NCBI GenBank assembly: GCA_009711825.1
Contig: VEMY01000021.1
Span: 1-64,000 of the forward strand
DNA from: Bacillota bacterium
GTDB lineage: Bacteria > Bacillota > Proteinivoracia > UBA4975 > VEMY01
Length of the DNA stretch: 64,000 nucleotides
Direction of reading: 5' to 3'
A model generated the notes under the pieces. The model had not been told where the DNA came from and searched no databases. It saw only the letters and a program-made list of their open reading frames with translations. This document shows, piece by piece, positions 54,925 through 62,734 of this stretch. A program made the translations under genes and the position numbers. Each line of letters opens with the position of its first letter. The stretch's first letter is position 1.

Positions 54925-55491
54925 CTAAAATGAAATTACTCCCTTCGGGAGCGGGTTTGAAGTTGTTTGCTCACCAGGTGCAGGGTTTCCCCCGGCGCCC
55001 GGGACATCTGTCTTAGGCTCAACGAAAGCCCATTTTTCCTTTTCCTTCAGTTCTTTCAGCTGGTCATCCACTCCTATCAGGTTCTCACCATCCAGACTGA
55101 TTTTGGATTGATCCAGCAGCGCCTTGACAGCCTTGGTGTTGATGGCACCCTCTTTCAATAACCGGTTCTCCAGCTGATAGTCAAGCTGAGCGGCTTTCAA
55201 CTTAGCGTCAAAATCTGCTTGAGCGTCTGTATTGGCCTTTTGAAGCTTTGCGATTTCAGCCTTTAGGTTTTCATTATCGCCAGCAGACTTTTTCAGGGTT
55301 TCCAACTGGGTGTCACGATCCTTAAGTTGGCCCTCAAGATTCTTTTTGGCGGTTTCAAGAGATGTAAACTTCTCTTTGCCAATATAGTCGCCACTGGCCA
55401 AGTTGGCGAGTTTTACTTTGTCATTGCCTTTAAGCTTTTCGGTAACCTTGTTATACAGCTCTTCGCCAAGATGTTCTTTTAAGAAATCCAT
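54925..55491 (-). CDS. Phage scaffold protein (GP20 type)
   Basis: 188 residues. N-terminal FLKEHLGEELYNKVTEKL, then a long coiled coil (about 45-120), GAINTKAVKALLDQSKI and a flexible C-terminus ending PLPKGVISF. Matches GP20-type scaffolds that guide capsid assembly. GAAAGGAGCATC precedes the ATG. Confidence 0.9.
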   Translation of the reverse strand: MDFLKEHLGEELYNKVTEKLKGNDKVKLANLASGDYIGKEKFTSLETAKKNLEGQLKDRDTQLETLKKSAGDNENLKAEIAKLQKANTDAQADFDAKLKAAQLDYQLENRLLKEGAINTKAVKALLDQSKISLDGENLIGVDDQLKELKEKEKWAFVEPKTDVPGAGGNPAPGEQTTSNPLPKGVISF

Positions 55492-55626
55492 GATGCTCCT
55501 TTCCTGTCCCGTAGATTTAGTTTAATCGCCGGTCTACTCCGGCCGCGGGACCTTGCATTTTAAGCCCGGCAAGGTAGGGCAATTTAGGTAACAAAAATAA
55601 GCCTTTTACCGTCATGCTTAGGACGA

Positions 55627-55800
55627 TTATTCAGATTCAAAGGTTACGTTAATTTCCTCGAACAGCTCCTGTCGCACCTCCTTGGGAATCTTATCGTTGG
55701 TAAGCACTTTGCCCAACAGCTCCAAAAGCCGTTGGAAATGCCAAGTGTCTTTCATGGATACATTGACACTCAATCCCCGTAATCCTTGTTTATCCTCCAC
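55627..55800 (-). CDS. Small phage protein between MuF module and scaffold
   Basis: 57 residues, GTG start at 55800 after AGGAGGTGAAGAT (an ATG at 55818 would lack a ribosome site). Sequence LSVNVSMKDTWHFQRLLELL then IPKEVRQELFEEINVTF. Function unknown. It could belong with the 46-residue ORF upstream. Confidence 0.6.
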   Translation of the reverse strand: MEDKQGLRGLSVNVSMKDTWHFQRLLELLGKVLTNDKIPKEVRQELFEEINVTFESE

Positions 55801-55851
55801 ATCTTCACCTCCTGGCATAAAAATAGCGCTTAGCGAAAGCTCACTTAGCGC

Positions 55852-55992
55852 CTAATCATCAGGTTGTTTGTGTTTTTGCTCCAACTCTGCGTCGTAGTCT
55901 TCTATTCTCTTTATGAAACCATCAAAAGTTTCTCCTGGACGGGGCCCCTCATCCGCCAAGTCGTTGATAAAGTGAGGTTTTTTGTTTGTCAT
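55852..55992 (-). CDS. 46-residue acidic protein overlapping the MuF-JAMM gene (candidate immunity/partner)
   Basis: Starts MTNKKPHFINDLADEG, then a helix (ETFDGFIKRIEDYDAEL) and a tail ending KQPDD. The ATG overlaps the stop of the MuF-JAMM gene (ATGA), and GGAGGGAATTGCC lies directly before it. Tight coupling to a gene with an enzyme-like C-terminal domain suggests a partner, antitoxin or immunity role, by analogy with MuF toxin systems. No family recognised. Confidence 0.6.
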   Translation of the reverse strand: MTNKKPHFINDLADEGPRPGETFDGFIKRIEDYDAELEQKHKQPDD

Positions 55993-57623
55993 GGCAATTC
56001 CCTCCTATAACGCCAACCAAAATGATTGCATAACTCCTCAATGATTTTATGCGATCGCTCCTTCCAGGGAGTAACCCCGCTATGCTTAGGACCTATTGAG
56101 GCATACTGATAATTTACCTCACGGTAGCGTACCCGTCGACCGCTGCCCACTGCAGCACTATATATTGTGCCATCATGAGCCTGCACTCCCATAAATTTTA
56201 TTGATGGAAAGACATTGAGAACCTCTAGGTCACTACCAGAAAAACTAGAGCTACCTGGATGGTTATGCACAAATATTATACTATTTTTCGGAGAATTCTG
56301 CAATGCGTCCACATCAATGGCAGCACTATTCGACGTCCCGCCTATAGCAAATAGGTTATCCCCGGTTTTGATATTAATCGCGATTGCTTTTTCATTTCCT
56401 GTGCCTAAACCATGCTTGAGTGCTTCCTCATGTGCACGCATCAGATAGTGGATTTCAAGCATATCGGCATCTGGGTATATTTTAGCCAGGCTGTCTTTAG
56501 ATATTACAATGCCATTAAGTTCAACACGATCATATTTTGGGTTGGCCGCTCTATATGTTTTTTCAAGGCGCTCCCAGTTTGCACCTGCTGTGTTTTTCAT
56601 TCGCCGAAACGCAACATAACCCTTCGGGGCATGGTCACCTAGACGAGCTTTATACCGCTCATATTGATATAGGTCTTGCCTGGCCTGGCGATGCTGCGCC
56701 TGCTGGTTTTTATAGAGCTCCACCTCCTGGCGGCTCCGGGTATCCTTCATTGGTTGGTTACTCTTGACGGTAGCCGCCTCAAGCTCTTCTGGTGTTTGCA
56801 GGCTCTCAATGAACGGCACGATGACATGCCGGCAATTAGGGTGAACATTGTGGTAGCCACTACTAAAAGCAACGGAAAGGGGAGGGAAGCGAGGGTCATC
56901 GCCGCTAATACTATATACCCTCCCTTGAAGAGGGGCACAGATTTCACAGGTGGGGTAATGGGTGGACATCTCAACCAGATCGTAGCCATTTTCTATAAGC
57001 TGGTTCTCTCGAGCGATGTTCCCGGCTTCACGGGTTGTAGACCGAGCGACCATGTTAGCGTAAACATCCAGAGGCACCTGATAAGCCCCCGGCCCCTGAC
57101 CATACTGGACTGTCATAAAGCCTTCGGCCTGCAGTTTCTCAATCAGCCGGTTCTTCATGTCTATGGTGGTAGCGCCGGCCGCAACCTTTTCGCCACTGGT
57201 CAGTAGCCCGGACGCCCGTAGGGCCTCATCTCGAGCAGTATCAACATAACGCATTACCTGGCGCCCAACTTGAGCAAGTCCCTGGTCGACGTGATATTGC
57301 ATTTCCCTGGCGATGCCGTAGACTGCATCAGTGTGAATATCGGCCCACATTTCTGGCCTGTTCATCAGGAGATTGTTTCGAGTAAAATAGCTATAGATAT
57401 CTTTAAGGCCTTGCTCGTACTCCCGGGGGATGCCGGTATCTACAAACTTAGAAGACGCCCGCTTTAGAAGCTCTAACTCCCGGTTAAGGTGCTGCAAGAC
57501 AGTGTTGGAATAGGTCTTGGTACCTACACCAGGATAGTTGACTATGGTATCGAAAAGCCGGTCCCTGGCCGTTAGATAAAGTTTAGCCAGGTTATCCAGC
57601 TCTTTTTGTGTCAGCCTATTCAT
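55989..57623 (-). CDS. Phage minor capsid (MuF-like) protein fused to a C-terminal JAMM/JAB domain
   Basis: 544 residues. The N-terminal about 290 residues are a minor-capsid-2/MuF-type domain that binds the portal, with the Cys/His set YPTCEICAPL ... HPNCRHVIVPF. After a Gln/Arg-rich linker (about 300-350), residues about 390-500 form a JAMM metalloprotease-like domain: Glu at about 411 (GNEKAIAINI), HNHPG at 453-457 and SGSD at 462-465, fitting E...HxHP-x5-S-x2-D. The C-terminus (KERSHKIIEELCNHFGW) is an extra helix. The start at 57623 overlaps the portal end by 8 nt. Compare polymorphic MuF toxins of temperate phages; it could also be a virion processing enzyme. Confidence 0.8.
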   Translation of the reverse strand: MNRLTQKELDNLAKLYLTARDRLFDTIVNYPGVGTKTYSNTVLQHLNRELELLKRASSKFVDTGIPREYEQGLKDIYSYFTRNNLLMNRPEMWADIHTDAVYGIAREMQYHVDQGLAQVGRQVMRYVDTARDEALRASGLLTSGEKVAAGATTIDMKNRLIEKLQAEGFMTVQYGQGPGAYQVPLDVYANMVARSTTREAGNIARENQLIENGYDLVEMSTHYPTCEICAPLQGRVYSISGDDPRFPPLSVAFSSGYHNVHPNCRHVIVPFIESLQTPEELEAATVKSNQPMKDTRSRQEVELYKNQQAQHRQARQDLYQYERYKARLGDHAPKGYVAFRRMKNTAGANWERLEKTYRAANPKYDRVELNGIVISKDSLAKIYPDADMLEIHYLMRAHEEALKHGLGTGNEKAIAINIKTGDNLFAIGGTSNSAAIDVDALQNSPKNSIIFVHNHPGSSSFSGSDLEVLNVFPSIKFMGVQAHDGTIYSAAVGSGRRVRYREVNYQYASIGPKHSGVTPWKERSHKIIEELCNHFGWRYRRELP

Positions 57624-59010
57624 CGCCTGCCCCGGGGCCATCCCCGGACGTCCCTGCGTTTTGATCAACAACGCCAAGGGGGAACGGACTGGAGGCCGCC
57701 TGTTCTTGGCGCATTTGCTCCAGTTCTGCCTCAACCTCTTCATCGGTAAGGCCACGACGCTTGAGGGCGCTATACTGGCTCATTATTGCTTTGCCGCCAG
57801 TTGCGGTAGTCAGGGTGTTGACTTCTTCCACCTCATCATCAGGCAGACCATCATTCCAAGTTATACTCAGTGTATCGTAGTCCACTGAGATGCCGTTAAC
57901 TTTGGCCAGGAGGGCAACAACCTGCTTTACTGCTGCCGCATTTATAGCCGTCAGCCGGGCAGCCTTAATTCTAGGCGATACCATCCGCAACTTAAGGGCA
58001 GTACCGCTTGAAGCCTCACCCCCGCCACCACCCTCAGCAAAAGCCTGGCCCATCTCGGTTAGGGTATAAAGCTGCTGAAATAGCAAGTCAAGCTCTTTAA
58101 AATTCGCCTCTAAGTTACCGTCCCAGGTAATATAAGAGACGTCTGGATCATCTGTCTTGTTGCGCTGAAAATAGTTGCCGAGGTTCAGAAAATACATGCC
58201 TGTGCGCTCATCATACTCTAAAGCGGATGAGGGTCCGGACATAGACGGTTCAGAGTGCTTGTCCAGGATCGTATCTGCGCAATGAAGCCGCCACATAATT
58301 TTGGCGACAATACTGTTAATGATCGCGTAATCATCAATGCCATATATGTCTCCGCTGTGGGTGACATTGGTCAGCACCTGGACGGCGAAGTCATCAAGGT
58401 TCGTCCGTTCTACCTTCTGGCTTTTAAGTTTCCCGATTTCACCGTTATCCGCCCTGTAACCATAGATCCGCTGCTCTATCTTTCCTTTCTCGTGGACCTC
58501 AACGTAAAGCTCTGTCATGTTACCATCTTTGTCTGGAGTAATCGGATAGGCAATGACATGCTGAATTATAGTTTTGAGGTCACTTGGGTCTACGATAGGA
58601 AACCAGTAAAGAGGAGAGACTTGGGTTAGCCGCTTACCAATCAACTTGAATACTCCGTTACCGTAGCGGCTGACATCTATAAAGCCTTCATACAGCCTTG
58701 TATGCCACTGCAGCTGGTCAAGCAATCTCTCCAGCTTGTCAGTATCATCCTCGGTCTCCAGGGTAGGCGGTTCGCCACAAATAAAATCAGCAGTCTTCTT
58801 GCTTAAGAGTTGCTGATAGTTTATGACAGTTTCTGCCTGGTGGTCGTTTTTCTTGTGTCTTCGGGCCAGTTCCCGAAACACATCTTCCCAGACCTTAGGA
58901 TGTTGAGACAAAAAAAGCTGCTCATGCAGCCGATAACGTTCTATGCGCTTCTTTTCGCTGGGTGGGGGATATGTTGCCCCCTCGTTCAACCAATTCAAGT
59001 TAGTAAGCAT
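57616..59010 (-). CDS. Phage portal protein (SPP1 gp6-like)
   Basis: 464 residues. Motifs of SPP1-type portals: KKTADFICGEPP, YPITPDKDGNMTELYVEV, LDKHSEPSMSGPS and a helical C-terminal crown with ALKLRMVSPRIKAARL. Forms the dodecameric DNA gate of the capsid. AGGGGGATTATT precedes the ATG at 59010. Confidence 0.92.
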   Translation of the reverse strand: MLTNLNWLNEGATYPPPSEKKRIERYRLHEQLFLSQHPKVWEDVFRELARRHKKNDHQAETVINYQQLLSKKTADFICGEPPTLETEDDTDKLERLLDQLQWHTRLYEGFIDVSRYGNGVFKLIGKRLTQVSPLYWFPIVDPSDLKTIIQHVIAYPITPDKDGNMTELYVEVHEKGKIEQRIYGYRADNGEIGKLKSQKVERTNLDDFAVQVLTNVTHSGDIYGIDDYAIINSIVAKIMWRLHCADTILDKHSEPSMSGPSSALEYDERTGMYFLNLGNYFQRNKTDDPDVSYITWDGNLEANFKELDLLFQQLYTLTEMGQAFAEGGGGGEASSGTALKLRMVSPRIKAARLTAINAAAVKQVVALLAKVNGISVDYDTLSITWNDGLPDDEVEEVNTLTTATGGKAIMSQYSALKRRGLTDEEVEAELEQMRQEQAASSPFPLGVVDQNAGTSGDGPGAGDE

Positions 59011-59020
59011 AATAATCCCC

Positions 59021-60238
59021 CTAATGTTTGACATTAACCCACTGGCCGCCAGGCCGGCGTACCAGCTCCAGCCCATAGCGCATGGCGTCTATGTTGTGGT
59101 CAAAGGTATCTATAGGCTTATTGATGTATTCGCCTGTCTTTTTGTCTTTCTGCCAAGTATAGTTCTCCAACTCCTCAATTAAACCGGTGCAACGTTCGTC
59201 AACAATAAGTTCATGCCGCAAAATGAAATCTATGCCGTGCATGACGCTGTCTTTACCCTTGGCTGCTGGCCGCAATCGCCAAAGGCCCATACTCCTGAGC
59301 TCATCAACACTCTTTGGCTCTGCGCTATCGGCAACAATAGTCTCTTTAGCAAGACCAAGGTCACATATCGTCTGGTATATTTGCTCATTTGTCATACCCT
59401 TGCGACTGTAATCCCCAGTCACGAAGATTTTGTTCCCAGAAGCGTCATAACGGCCCCAGGTTAGCGCGGTAGGGTCATTGGTATACCCAAAGTCCAGGCC
59501 TGTCCACAACGGCAAATTAGCGACTTCTGAGGGACTTATTAGGCGCTTTGTGAATACCGGGAACACGAGTTTATCCAGCGTTGCAAACTCACCTAAAGCA
59601 TAAATGCGGTAGTAAGCCGGAGAGGTGTTTTTTAGGTGTTCCAGCTCCTGAACGTAAGCGGGGGGGAGGTGAAGGTTATCATGGTAGGCGCTATGCGCTA
59701 TTACTGTGTCAGGCTGCTCCTGCTCAAAGAAGTATTTAAAAACCCAGTTAGCTTTGCTGACCGGGTTAAACATCAGGTGAATTTGGTTGTGCGGCCGCTT
59801 GGAGCGAAGCCGTAGGTTCAACTGGGTGAAGTCATCCTGGGTGAGCTCCGTTGCTTCCTCAATGACAATATCGTCAACCCCGGTAATGGACTTGATTTTC
59901 TCCCTATCATCTAGGCCCTTAAAAATGAACTGGCTGCCATTTACCAGGGTAATGGTCATGTCTGTCTTGTTTACCGCCCGGACTACAGGCCGAATATTGC
60001 TCAGCTGGTCCAGAAACAGCGTCCAGATGCTTTCCCGAATAGTAGTGCCAACTTTTCGGACCACCAGGATACGGCGCCTAAGTCGGCATGCCTTGAGAAT
60101 CGTCTTCTGGGTGACAAAGTGGGACTTCCCGCTGCCGGCACCTCCATATTCGACGTTGATTCTGTGGCTGTAGTCAAAAAGTCTGGAGCGGAAAGAGGGG
60201 TTGATCGCTCGATCTATCCCGGTAAGTTTAATCGCCAT
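59021..60238 (-). CDS. terL: Terminase large subunit (PBSX family)
   Basis: 405 residues. ATPase domain with Walker A GGAGSGKSH (about 34-42) and Walker B DDIVIEEATEL, then the nuclease domain with GLDFGYTNDPTAL, ADSAEP and HNIDAMRYGL as metal-binding acidic sites. Packages DNA into the capsid with TerS. The start at 60238 overlaps the end of terS. Confidence 0.93.
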   Translation of the reverse strand: MAIKLTGIDRAINPSFRSRLFDYSHRINVEYGGAGSGKSHFVTQKTILKACRLRRRILVVRKVGTTIRESIWTLFLDQLSNIRPVVRAVNKTDMTITLVNGSQFIFKGLDDREKIKSITGVDDIVIEEATELTQDDFTQLNLRLRSKRPHNQIHLMFNPVSKANWVFKYFFEQEQPDTVIAHSAYHDNLHLPPAYVQELEHLKNTSPAYYRIYALGEFATLDKLVFPVFTKRLISPSEVANLPLWTGLDFGYTNDPTALTWGRYDASGNKIFVTGDYSRKGMTNEQIYQTICDLGLAKETIVADSAEPKSVDELRSMGLWRLRPAAKGKDSVMHGIDFILRHELIVDERCTGLIEELENYTWQKDKKTGEYINKPIDTFDHNIDAMRYGLELVRRPGGQWVNVKH

Positions 60239-60728
60239 CAGGATCCCCACCAAAGTCGAGAACTATATCAGTGGTGATATCCAGTTTATCATTAAACATA
60301 CCTAGGTGACGGCCAAGAAGCTCCAGAGCTTTCAGCTTATCAGCTATTTTAACCTCAATGCCGTTGGCGCCTTCCTTAATCGCAATGATAGCAGCTCGCA
60401 TATCTGCAGGGATATCACGGGTGGATTTGATTTTTACCCGGTGACCATCTACCTCCGCATAGTTGATTATATCGCTAAAGGCCATTCTCGCGATTTCGTT
60501 AATTACTTTGTCCTGAGATATTTCAATTCGCTTCTCGCGGGCCTTCATGCGCTGCCGAAGGTATTCCTGCACATGTGGTTTCTTCAGGAGCCTGGTGGCG
60601 TTCACAGCGGCGGTGGCCTCGTTTTTGACGCTTGTATATACTTGCATGTATGCCCTGGTCTGATGCATCTCTGGATCAGCCAGGAGGGCGTCAACAAACT
60701 GTTTCTGTTTTTCTGAAATTCGGGCCAT
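60228..60728 (-). CDS. terS: Terminase small subunit
   Basis: 166 residues. N-terminal HTH (EKQKQFVDALLADPEMHQTRAYM, then VNATRLLKKPHVQEYL), an oligomerisation coiled part and a C-terminal KIADKLKALELLGRHLGMF typical of PBSX/terminase_2 small subunits. Recognises the pac site. AGGTGGTGATC precedes the ATG at 60728. Confidence 0.9.
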   Translation of the reverse strand: MARISEKQKQFVDALLADPEMHQTRAYMQVYTSVKNEATAAVNATRLLKKPHVQEYLRQRMKAREKRIEISQDKVINEIARMAFSDIINYAEVDGHRVKIKSTRDIPADMRAAIIAIKEGANGIEVKIADKLKALELLGRHLGMFNDKLDITTDIVLDFGGDPDGD

Positions 60729-60771
60729 GATCACCACCTCACTTTGGGAAAAAGAAAAAGAGCCTTATGGC

Positions 60772-60972
60772 TCATAAACCTCGTGGACGCCTAAAAGTGC
60801 CGGAGTTTTTGGCCTGCAGTTGGTCAATTAATCGAGCGAATTCGGGCCCCTCTAGTTGTTTAAGGATTCTTTTGTTGTTCAGTTCAATAGCTTCTGCAAT
60901 CAATTCAGGTGTTAGTTCCGCCTGCCTTAACACGGCTAAAAGTTCTGATTTGGGCAGTCCAATGTTCAGCAA
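60772..60972 (-). CDS. Small phage protein upstream of terS
   Basis: 66 residues, TTG start at 60972 after GGGGGAGATTTAC. Helical (LLAVLRQAELTPELIAEAI) with a basic tail ending RRPRGL. No family recognised; possibly DNA-associated. Confidence 0.55.
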   Translation of the reverse strand: MLNIGLPKSELLAVLRQAELTPELIAEAIELNNKRILKQLEGPEFARLIDQLQAKNSGTFRRPRGL

Positions 60973-61062
60973 GTAAATCTCCCCCTTTAATATTTATTTC
61001 GACATGTGAGGAGGGAACACCTGCTATTTACAGAACATTAATGCAAAAGGGGGTGAGAGGCC

Positions 61063-61272
61063 ATGAACTGGATTCCAGTAAGCTCTTCTAACTTAGCTGC
61101 TGTGGCTTATGACGTTTCAACTCAGACCTTATATATACATTTCCACAGTAGCGGAACGTATGCTTACTACGATGTACCGCAGAGTGTCTACCATGGATTG
61201 ATGAATGCAGCATCACACGGCGAATATCATGCCGCATTCATCAAAAATAGTTACCGATACCGCAAACTCTAA
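61063..61272 (+). CDS. KTSC-domain protein on the opposite strand
   Basis: 69 residues. Matches the KTSC domain: VSSSNLAAVAYDVSTQTLYI, then GTYAYYDVPQSVYHGLM and a Lys/Arg end. The role of KTSC is not established; it is found in phages. AAGGGGGTGAGAGGCC precedes the ATG. It is the only clear rightward gene in the prophage part, and its end overlaps the convergent BC1881-like gene by 4 nt. Confidence 0.8.
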   Translation: MNWIPVSSSNLAAVAYDVSTQTLYIHFHSSGTYAYYDVPQSVYHGLMNAASHGEYHAAFIKNSYRYRKL

Positions 61273-61430
61273 TCTTGGTTGATTAAAATAACGGCTGGCC
61301 CCTGGAAGATTTGCTCAGAGGTTTCAGTCGTTATTTTAGCTTCTTGGTATGGTTCTAAGGTGATAGCTTGGACTCCAAGGCGGTTGATAAGCTCATTTGT
61401 TAACTCCTTCGTGCTCACTTGTTTTAACAT
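61269..61430 (-). CDS. BC1881-like small phage protein
   Basis: 53 residues, MLKQVSTKELTNELINRLGV then an EPYQEAKI and GPAVILINQD end. This resembles the BC1881 family of phage proteins (recalled pattern, not searched). AAAGGGGGATATCC precedes the ATG at 61430. Tandem AT-rich repeats lie directly upstream. Confidence 0.65.
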   Translation of the reverse strand: MLKQVSTKELTNELINRLGVQAITLEPYQEAKITTETSEQIFQGPAVILINQD

Positions 61431-61454
61431 GGATATCCCCCTTTCGCCGTATAC

Positions 61455-61487
61455 TTTATATTATCCTGTAGTAAGGTTTATATTATC
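61455..61487 (-). repeat. Tandem 11-nt AT-rich repeat upstream of the BC1881-like gene
   Basis: On the minus strand GATAATATAAA occurs twice with a 22-bp period (61487-61477 and 61465-61455). Each copy is a -10-like element or half-site. Position before a gene suggests a regulator binding site or overlapping promoters. Confidence 0.55.
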
Positions 61488-61648
61488 TGCAGCCCCGCCA
61501 TGGTACGCATTGCTAGGAGGCGCGGCGGGGCCTGATCATCAACGGGCAATAGAAAACGCCCAGCGTCGACGCCAGGCGTCTCTATGCCATATAACAAGGA
61601 GGAGGAGGCGGATAGCTGGCCAACTATCCACGCTATCATAATAACACA

Positions 61649-62053
61649 TCAAAAGCGGACATTTTCGGACATCTTTTTCTCAGCCCAGCGATAGAGTCGT
61701 CGGGCATGGCGTTCAGAGTAATTCACTCGCCTGCTGATCTGCCGCCAAGGCAAGGCTTCTACTAACCGCATATGTACAATTGCCCTCTGCTTGGGTGGCA
61801 AGTTCTCGAGAATCGGTTCCACCCGGCGCAGCTTTTCCTCCAGAGATATTATTCGAGTCCGAAGCTCCCGCTCCAGCTCATCTAGCTTTGCCATCTTGGC
61901 CGCAAGTTTGTCGTGTTCTATCCAGCTGGCGCCAGGGCGAGTGGAGGGGAGGGGGGTCATACGTTCCATCGCACTGCGTAGCCTGGCAATCCGCTCCTGG
62001 AGGTTGTGAATTTTGATAGTGTCTACCCGGACGCTTTCTAGCAGGTGAAACAT
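61649..62053 (-). CDS. Sigma-70 region-4-like phage late regulator
   Basis: 134 residues. An N-terminal coiled coil (about 8-90) precedes a C-terminal HTH with LPPKQRAIVHMRLVEALPWRQI and YSERHARRLYRWAEKKM, as in phage ArpU/RinA-like and DUF1492-type regulators of late genes. It lies just upstream of the packaging genes on the same strand, which fits control of the late operon. GAGGGGTAATC precedes the ATG at 62053. Confidence 0.8.
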   Translation of the reverse strand: MFHLLESVRVDTIKIHNLQERIARLRSAMERMTPLPSTRPGASWIEHDKLAAKMAKLDELERELRTRIISLEEKLRRVEPILENLPPKQRAIVHMRLVEALPWRQISRRVNYSERHARRLYRWAEKKMSENVRF

Positions 62054-62099
62054 GATTACCCCTCCCAGTGTCAAATTCGCAAACGCCTGCGATTTTTGC

Positions 62100-62231
62100 T
62101 TACGGTCGCTCCCAATGGCTCTGCGCATCCAATGGAATCCACCGACCTTCACATTCGGGACATTGCCAGGACACTTGTTCAGGAGTCCAGGCTAAAATAA
62201 CGTTGCAGAAGGGACATTCCGGGGTTTTCAT
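62100..62231 (-). CDS. 43-residue zinc-ribbon protein
   Basis: Starts MKTPECPFCNVILAW and has a second pair CPECEG, so two CxxC knuckles about 18 residues apart form a zinc ribbon. It ends SHWERP. The ATG overlaps the stop of the upstream ORF (TAATG). Possibly DNA- or RNA-binding; function unknown. Confidence 0.65.
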   Translation of the reverse strand: MKTPECPFCNVILAWTPEQVSWQCPECEGRWIPLDAQSHWERP

Positions 62232-62413
62232 TACCGAGGCTCCTGAATTTTTAGTTCGGTTACCGGCTGTCGAAGACCGAAGGTGGCATTGACGTAGTCA
62301 ATAATATAGGCCACGGCGTCACGGTGATGGATTACTTTCCGGGGCTGTTCATCTTCAAGCATACGACGTAAATTCCAGTACAGCTGAGAAGACATTTGAT
62401 AGATCATCGCCAC
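62231..62413 (-). CDS. Small phage protein, unknown function
   Basis: 60 residues from GTG at 62413 (an ATG at 62407 is in frame). Helical (SSQLYWNLRRMLEDEQ, then HRDAVAYIIDYVNATFGL). Overlaps the 36-residue membrane protein upstream and the zinc ribbon downstream, so it is in a coupled small-gene string. Confidence 0.55.
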   Translation of the reverse strand: MAMIYQMSSQLYWNLRRMLEDEQPRKVIHHRDAVAYIIDYVNATFGLRQPVTELKIQEPR

Positions 62414-62514
62414 AACTCAATCCCTTGGGTAACCAGTAGCCAGGCATACAAAGAAGTCAAGGCGATAGCGATAATCACAGACCATGCCGCCTGAGTTTTC
62501 AGTTTATTAGCCAT
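62404..62514 (-). CDS. 36-residue single-helix membrane protein
   Basis: MANKLKTQAAWSVIIAIALT, then a second part of the same helix ending LWR. AGGAGGCTAACA precedes the ATG at 62514, a strong ribosome site. Its end overlaps the next ORF by 10 nt. Function unknown; small phage membrane peptides can modulate lysis or exclusion. Confidence 0.6.
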   Translation of the reverse strand: MANKLKTQAAWSVIIAIALTSLYAWLLVTQGIELWR

Positions 62515-62734
62515 TGTTAGCCTCCTGACAGGTTTTGCACTTTACGTAAAGGTGACAGTTTCGGCTATCTTCACATCCATTGCACGCAGGCTCAAGTGCC
62601 TCTGGCTCATTCGGAAATAGGGTGCATATAGGTTTTCCGTTTTTCAAATGGGCCATAAATTGGCAAGGCAGTCCGTTAGAAGTGAAAAAACAAAAGCGCC
62701 CCTCAGGTATAGAAACTTCAATTGCCCGCTTCAT
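62507..62734 (-). CDS. Small Cys-rich phage protein
   Basis: 75 residues with eight Cys, including CNGCEDSRNC and VKCKTC, plus an N-terminal pair (RFCFFTSNGLPC). Probably zinc-binding; the C-terminal set could be a treble-clef or ribbon. GGGGAGGTGAAAAC precedes the ATG. Function unknown. Confidence 0.7.
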   Translation of the reverse strand: MKRAIEVSIPEGRFCFFTSNGLPCQFMAHLKNGKPICTLFPNEPEALEPACNGCEDSRNCHLYVKCKTCQEANNG

